Below are positions 60,170 through 64,000 of a stretch of DNA of 64,000 nt, piece after piece; positions within the stretch are counted from its first letter, which is position 1, and every line of letters begins with the position of its first letter. This DNA comes from a candidate division FCPU426 bacterium (lineage in GTDB: Bacteria > Oederibacteriota > Muellerivitia > Muellerivitales > Muellerivitaceae): NCBI GenBank assembly GCA_003152075.1, contig PLZG01000098.1, positions 62,001 to 126,000 on the forward strand, in the 5' to 3' direction. The notes beneath the pieces were generated by a model. The model saw only the letters and a program-made list of their open reading frames with translations, did not search any database and was not told the origin of the DNA. Made by a program: the position numbers and the translations under genes.

Positions 60170-60204
60170 AAGCCCGCCCCTTTTTGGGAGTGGGCTTTTT
60201 TTTT
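60170..60204 (+). terminator. Intrinsic terminator after the LysM gene
   Basis: The stem AGCCCGCCCC (60171-60180) / GGAGTGGGCT (60187-60196) has one mismatch and one G-U pair and is followed by nine T. Confidence 0.85.
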
Positions 60205-60209
60205 GATGT

Positions 60210-60284
60210 TGTAGGGGCGGGATATATCCCGTCCGGCCTTTATTTATAAATTTTCACATCGGGCCGATGAATCGAGCCCCTACA
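60210..60284. repeat. TGTAGGGGC-type element with inverted ends
   Basis: A 75-bp element bounded by TGTAGGGGC (60210-60218) and GCCCCTACA (60276-60284), a perfect 9-bp inverted repeat. Its left arm forms the palindrome GGGCGGGATATATCCCGTCC. It has no coding capacity. The left arm is related to the in-gene copy at 22579-22610. Confidence 0.65.
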
Positions 60285-60313
60285 GTAATCATTAAGATCA
60301 TACGAGGATAAAG

Positions 60314-60529
60314 ATGAGCGATAGCTTTAAAGAGAAGTTACAGAAGGACGCCCTGGAGGCCACGGTGAAGGCCATGCAGGAAAAAATCGACACCCTGGTT
60401 TGCCCCATCCATCAGCAAAACCCGCACCTCAAGTTTTCCGAGGATTCGGGACCGGGCAAGCAAAAGATGTCTTTCGATTGCTGTTGCGATACTCTGTCGA
60501 AGATGCTTCAAGACGCCTTGAAAAGTTAA
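60314..60529 (+). CDS. Small Cys-containing hypothetical protein
   Basis: A 71-residue acidic-to-neutral protein. The N-terminal half is helical (KEKLQKDALEATVKAMQEKI). Then come CPIHQQNPHL (C30, H33) and FDCCCDTLSKML (C56-C58), which could bind a metal or cofactor. No family was recognised. GAGGATAAAG stands before the ATG. It converges on the RraB-like gene with a 2-base gap. Confidence 0.55.
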   Translation: MSDSFKEKLQKDALEATVKAMQEKIDTLVCPIHQQNPHLKFSEDSGPGKQKMSFDCCCDTLSKMLQDALKS

Positions 60530-60531
60530 TC

Positions 60532-60843
60532 CTACTTCTCCACCTGGGTTCCCCATCCGTCGCATTTCCCGCCATAAGGCTTGGCCAAATCATTGAATTT
60601 ATTTTTGTAGGCCAAAATGGTCCCCAATTCCGGAACCATTTCTTTGAGAGACAAGCAAAGCCACCGGTTTCCCGATGGGTCTGCTAGGAGATGGATGCGA
60701 AATCCCTCCTGAGTTATAGCGTGGGAAGCTTCCTGGGCCGATTTTTCGATGGGGAAATAAACGTAGAACTCAATCTCGTGGGGAATGCTTAGGTCCGCGC
60801 CCCGTTCTTTCAAATGCTCCAATATTTCCTGATCGTGATCCAT
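60532..60843 (-). CDS. RraB-like (ribonuclease E inhibitor B/DUF695) protein
   Basis: A 103-residue acidic protein with the RraB-type fold pattern: EILEHLKERGADLSIPHEIE near the N-terminus, YVYFPIEKSAQEASHAITQEG and a C-terminal YGGKCDGWGTQVEK. In E. coli, RraB inhibits RNase E. Here the family match is certain only at superfamily level, and the target is unknown. The frame is open upstream into the glucuronidase gene, but ATG 60843 begins the conserved part. It lies 4 bases after the glucuronidase stop. Confidence 0.78.
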   Translation of the reverse strand: MDHDQEILEHLKERGADLSIPHEIEFYVYFPIEKSAQEASHAITQEGFRIHLLADPSGNRWLCLSLKEMVPELGTILAYKNKFNDLAKPYGGKCDGWGTQVEK

Positions 60844-60847
60844 GGGG

Positions 60848-62962
60848 CTATTCTGTGGGAAAGGGCATGTGGCTGAAGGTTTGGAAGTATTTGAGGCAAA
60901 GAGTTTTCCATTCTTTGGCATCGTGAACTTGCAATTTTAATTTTTGGTCGACTTGTTGATAACGTTCATCGTCAACCTTACCTCTCAATTCATTCCACTG
61001 ATCCCGCATGTTTATTACCTTCTCGAAACCAATGCCGTAATGATGATAAAGTTCCAACCAAAAGTTAAGGCCTGATTTCATCTTGTAATCCCAGGGCACA
61101 TGGTGGAACCAAAGGAGAAGCTCCTCCGGGCAGGTGGCGATATTATTGAAGCGGTCATTCAAGGGGGGATAATACTGGTCCACGTTTTTACTTCCCTTAC
61201 GGGTGCGGTCGAATCCCAGGCCCTTTTCATCGGCACGAACGTAATACGCGGCGGACCAGTCCTCTCGGCGGGGGTCTACCATTCCAGGGTCGGGGGCGTA
61301 ATGCAGGTCTTTTTCAAACACGCCATTCAGCCCCAAGGGACAGGTATAGTTCACAAAGGCTTCCCGGGAAGTCATCATCATGGAAACAACTGTCGAAACC
61401 GTTCTGGGATCGTTGCCCCAGGTTTGGCGGGTCCATTCCCCGGCTAAGTCCTTGGCGGAGGACTCCGGGTTCCAGGCGAACCGCCCAAAGGCATACCAGT
61501 TGGCCTGGGCAAAAGGATGGCCGCACCAATTCCGGTCGCTGCCCGTGTTGGCAACCCCCGAAATGCCCGTCAAGGAATAGGGAAAGATACCCCCTTCCAC
61601 AACCTTGGCTACTGTGGAACCGGGGCCCTTGGAGAAAGTATCGCTTTTAAAAAATTCCTCCCACATGGGTCCTAAGTAAACCAAATGGGTGGAATGACCC
61701 AAGTACTCTTGAGTTATCTGGAGTTCGGCCAGAAGAGGTGTTTTTTTCATGGCGCCGAATAAAGGGGCAAAGGGTTCGCGGGGTTGGAAGTCGAGTGCCC
61801 CGTTTTTGGATTGGACCAGCACGTTTTTGTCGAACTTCCCGTCCAGGGGAACAAATTCCTTATAAGCCCGGTTGATACGGTCGGGGTCCACGTCCTGGTT
61901 GTAGACGAAGGAACGCCACATGACGATGCCCCCGTGGGGGGCGAGGGCGCCGGCCAAGAGGTTCGCGCCTTGGGCGTGGGTTCGGCCATAGTCCTGGGGA
62001 CCGCTCTGGTTTTCGCTGTTGGCCTTCACCAGGAACCCGCCGAAATCGGGAATGATCCGGTATATCTCGTCGGCTTTATCTTTCCACCATTGGATCACTT
62101 TGGGATCGAGAGGATCGGAAGTTGGGAGTTTATCAATTTTCTTGGGAGCGGCGAAGTTGGCGGAAAGATAGACCTTGATTCCATGGGGCCGGAAGACCGA
62201 AGCGATGGCCGCGATTTTAAGCAGGTATTCCTTGGTCAGGAATAGGGGGTTGGAGTTTACATTATTCAACACGGCCCCGTTGATACCGATGGAAGCGTTA
62301 GCCCTGGCGTAATCCTTGAGACGGGGATCCACATGGCCCGGTAGTTCGTTCCACTTCCAGAGGGATTTACCGGCATAGCCTCGCTCAATGGTTCCATCCA
62401 GGTTATCCCAATGATCAAGGAGCCTGAGCTTTACCCGGGGCTGGTCAGTGATATGGATGTTCTCCAGGGATTGATGGGTTTGTATGAGCCTTAAAAAATG
62501 AAAGCTCCCGTAAAGCGCCCCGATCGGCGAGGCTGATGCAATGACAATTGTTTGGTGCCCCTGAAGGCTCGAGGAGCAAATCAAGTAGCCCTCGGGACCC
62601 AAAGCTTCTAATTCCTTGGACCAATCCAGGGAAGCGATGAGGGGGGAAGTAGAGGGGGTTCCCACAACGATCGTTCCGTTCTCTCCCGGAGTTTTCGCCA
62701 AGGAAACCTCACGGTCTAAAAGGCCCCCGAGCGCCTTTTTCAACTCCTCCTGGAGAACTTTTTCCGTCTCCGAGGTTCCTTCAACCAATATGGCGGAAAC
62801 ATTCTGCCGGTAGGAAGTCAGTAAAACAGGATCATCCACCTTGTCATAGCGAAGCCAAAGGCGGTAGCCGTCCTCGGCCTGGACTGTCGCGCAGGATAGG
62901 AGAAATCCTAAAGCCAGGAAGGGCTTAAGGTGTTTTAAAAAAGCCACGGGGGAAAAGGTCAA
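60848..62962 (-). CDS. Alpha-glucuronidase, GH67 family
   Basis: About 704 residues. GH67 enzymes remove 4-O-methyl-glucuronic acid from xylo-oligosaccharides. Family motifs: LLDHWDNLDGTIERGYAG near residue 175, the acid-bearing LVKANSENQSGP, RSFVYNQDVDPDRI and LLAELQITQEYLGH with the probable base. The N-terminus FLALGFLLSCATVQAED is a signal peptide and contains LLSC, so it could be a lipoprotein. Most GH67 enzymes are cytosolic, so export is unusual. The start is uncertain: a TTG overlapping the ispH stop (62962) is assumed; ATG 63004 and GTG 62947 are alternatives. No xylanase gene is nearby. Confidence 0.87.
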   Translation of the reverse strand: MTFSPVAFLKHLKPFLALGFLLSCATVQAEDGYRLWLRYDKVDDPVLLTSYRQNVSAILVEGTSETEKVLQEELKKALGGLLDREVSLAKTPGENGTIVVGTPSTSPLIASLDWSKELEALGPEGYLICSSSLQGHQTIVIASASPIGALYGSFHFLRLIQTHQSLENIHITDQPRVKLRLLDHWDNLDGTIERGYAGKSLWKWNELPGHVDPRLKDYARANASIGINGAVLNNVNSNPLFLTKEYLLKIAAIASVFRPHGIKVYLSANFAAPKKIDKLPTSDPLDPKVIQWWKDKADEIYRIIPDFGGFLVKANSENQSGPQDYGRTHAQGANLLAGALAPHGGIVMWRSFVYNQDVDPDRINRAYKEFVPLDGKFDKNVLVQSKNGALDFQPREPFAPLFGAMKKTPLLAELQITQEYLGHSTHLVYLGPMWEEFFKSDTFSKGPGSTVAKVVEGGIFPYSLTGISGVANTGSDRNWCGHPFAQANWYAFGRFAWNPESSAKDLAGEWTRQTWGNDPRTVSTVVSMMMTSREAFVNYTCPLGLNGVFEKDLHYAPDPGMVDPRREDWSAAYYVRADEKGLGFDRTRKGSKNVDQYYPPLNDRFNNIATCPEELLLWFHHVPWDYKMKSGLNFWLELYHHYGIGFEKVINMRDQWNELRGKVDDERYQQVDQKLKLQVHDAKEWKTLCLKYFQTFSHMPFPTE

Positions 62963-63801
62963 GCGGGAATAAGGGAATCGTAGGACCGAATGGCGGAAAT
63001 GCATTCCTCAATCAAGTAGTCGGGGGTGGAAGCGCCGGCGGTAATACCCACCTTATTCTTTCCCTCAAACCATTTGGAATCCAATTCCTGAGCCGTTTCA
63101 ACGTGATAGGTGGCGTTGGGAAGGTTGACTTCGCAAGTTTCGGCCAGTTTATGGGTGTTGGAGGAATTGCGTCCGCCGATGACGATCATGATATCCACTT
63201 GCTTCGAGAGGGCAGCGGCGGCGGATTGGCGGTCCTTGGTGGGTTTGCAAATGGTATTGACCGGAATGACTTCAGAACAACGGGCCTTCAAAAGGGCCAC
63301 GAACTTGTCGAATTTCTCCATCAAAAGAGTGCTTTGGCAGACCACCCCGATTTTAGAGCCCTCCGGAACGTTAACAATATCCTCTTCGTGGTAAATGATG
63401 ATGGGGTTTTTCATCCGGCTGGCGATGCCCTTGACCTCTACATGTTTAGGGTCGCCGACAATGACGATCTGCAGGCCCTGGCTTTCCAGTTTCTTGCCTT
63501 CGTTGTAGATCTTCGTGACGAGTGGGCAGGTGGTATCAATGATTTCAAGGCCCTTATCCTTCATTTGATCCAGAACTTTAATGTCGAGCCCATGGGCGGT
63601 GATGACCACCCGGTTGTCCTCGACCTCTTCCAGCGAATGGACGATTTTCTTGTTCAAGGAAGCCAGACGGGCGACTTCCTGGGGGTTGTGGATCAGGGAA
63701 CCGAAGATGAAGGCACGGTCCATGGTTTCGGCCTTTTGGATGGCCTTCTTCACGCCGAAGCAGAACCCGGCGGCGTTGGCAATTTGGATTTCTCTCGGCA
63801 T
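62959..63801 (-). CDS. ispH: 4-hydroxy-3-methylbut-2-enyl diphosphate reductase (IspH/LytB)
   Basis: The last enzyme of the methylerythritol phosphate pathway, producing IPP and DMAPP with a [4Fe-4S] cluster. It is 280 residues. The three cluster cysteines are in ANAAGFCFGVKKAI (near 13), IDTTCPLV (near 95) and NTICKPTKDRQ (near 192), with the acid-base Glu in the last region's neighbourhood. VITAHG and GGRNSSNTHKL are also typical. The ATG at 63801 follows GAGG. It probably heads a unit with the glucuronidase and RraB-like genes. Confidence 0.97.
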   Translation of the reverse strand: MPREIQIANAAGFCFGVKKAIQKAETMDRAFIFGSLIHNPQEVARLASLNKKIVHSLEEVEDNRVVITAHGLDIKVLDQMKDKGLEIIDTTCPLVTKIYNEGKKLESQGLQIVIVGDPKHVEVKGIASRMKNPIIIYHEEDIVNVPEGSKIGVVCQSTLLMEKFDKFVALLKARCSEVIPVNTICKPTKDRQSAAAALSKQVDIMIVIGGRNSSNTHKLAETCEVNLPNATYHVETAQELDSKWFEGKNKVGITAGASTPDYLIEECISAIRSYDSLIPA

Positions 63802-63818
63802 AAACACCTCGAAACAAG

Positions 63819-63852
63819 TTAACCACAGAGTACACGAAGGACACAGAGCAAA
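63819..63852 (+). repeat. ACCACAGAG-type dispersed repeat
   Basis: TTAACCACAGAGTACACGAA followed by GGACACAGAG in the gap upstream of ispH. It belongs to the family at 337-382 and is the least degenerate copy here. Confidence 0.55.
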
Positions 63853-63931
63853 GCGAACGGCACAATGAGAAAATGATTATATATAATGATCAAAATTTAA
63901 TTAACCCCTCTTGTTTTCAAAGGACCCTTTC

Positions 63932-64000
63932 GTGAGTTTTTCCCTCTATTTAGGCCCCTACCAGCCGTTTCTTGAGAACGAGCTGCTGGCTTCCTTCCAA
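63932..64000 (+). CDS. Start of a further gene (3' end outside window)
   Basis: A GTG preceded by AAAGGA opens a frame that stays open to the last base (23 codons, VSFSLYLGPYQPFLENELLA and on). LYLGPYQPFLE is reminiscent of the N-terminus of AddB/RecB-type nuclease subunits, but 23 residues do not allow identification. It diverges from ispH. Confidence 0.45.
   Translation, partial: MSFSLYLGPYQPFLENELLASFQ

Overview
The window comes from a Gram-negative-type bacterium: it encodes a TonB-dependent outer-membrane receptor, a heptose epimerase for lipopolysaccharide, lipoproteins and periplasmic binding proteins. Codon use is moderately G+C-rich and gene packing is tight, with many 1-8 base overlaps. 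No gene fixes the phylum. The secreted protein with a Thr/Pro-rich linker and FlgD-like C-terminal repeats, together with several families of short dispersed intergenic repeats, suggests a little-studied, probably uncultivated lineage. That placement is inference.

Region 1 (1-13.05 kb) is a corrinoid uptake and remodelling locus. cobT, cobS and a short CbiX-like gene run forward. bluB and a BtuB-like receptor run in reverse behind a cobalamin riboswitch. cobyrinate a,c-diamide synthase, BtuF, cobyric acid synthase, the CobO adenosyltransferase, BtuC and BtuD also run in reverse. A cysteine-rich CWC protein overlaps a second, apparently cytosolic, corrinoid-binding protein. Region 2 (13.05-16.8 kb) is the likely replication origin: dnaA and dnaN with DnaA-box clusters on both sides of dnaA.

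Region 3 (16.8-26 kb) holds a small zinc-finger protein, a large secreted NHL-propeller protein, a helicase-exonuclease fusion resembling MrfA joined to MrfB, a DUF4145 gene, a thioesterase and a GAF/HD-GYP phosphodiesterase. Region 4 (26-36.7 kb, all reverse) is a seven-gene membrane complex of the group-4 hydrogenase/complex I type. Its large subunit has lost both Cys pairs that bind the NiFe centre, so it is best read as an energy-converting hydrogenase-related (Ehr) complex. It is preceded by an ArsR repressor and a helix-turn-helix/PTS-EIIA regulator.

Region 5 (36.7-50.4 kb) is mixed housekeeping: YdeI, carbonic anhydrase, a GH50-like glycosidase, a ThiO-like oxidase, hldD, purC, a two-gene YeeE/YedE transporter, a PAP2 phosphatase, an M3 peptidase and a RecB-family nuclease ending in a sliding-clamp-binding motif. 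Region 6 (50.5-57.1 kb) is a methyltransferase, hybrid kinase and regulator-kinase operon resembling the Phc fatty-acid methyl-ester quorum-sensing system, followed by a glycosyltransferase. Region 7 (57.2-64 kb) has a HEAT-repeat protein, a LysM lipoprotein, small proteins, a GH67 alpha-glucuronidase, ispH and the first codons of one more gene.

No rRNA, tRNA, CRISPR array, transposase or prophage was recognised. The main leads are the Ehr complex and its regulators, the Phc-like system, the MrfA-MrfB fusion, the clamp-tethered nuclease, and the dispersed repeats, one of which lies inside a coding region.
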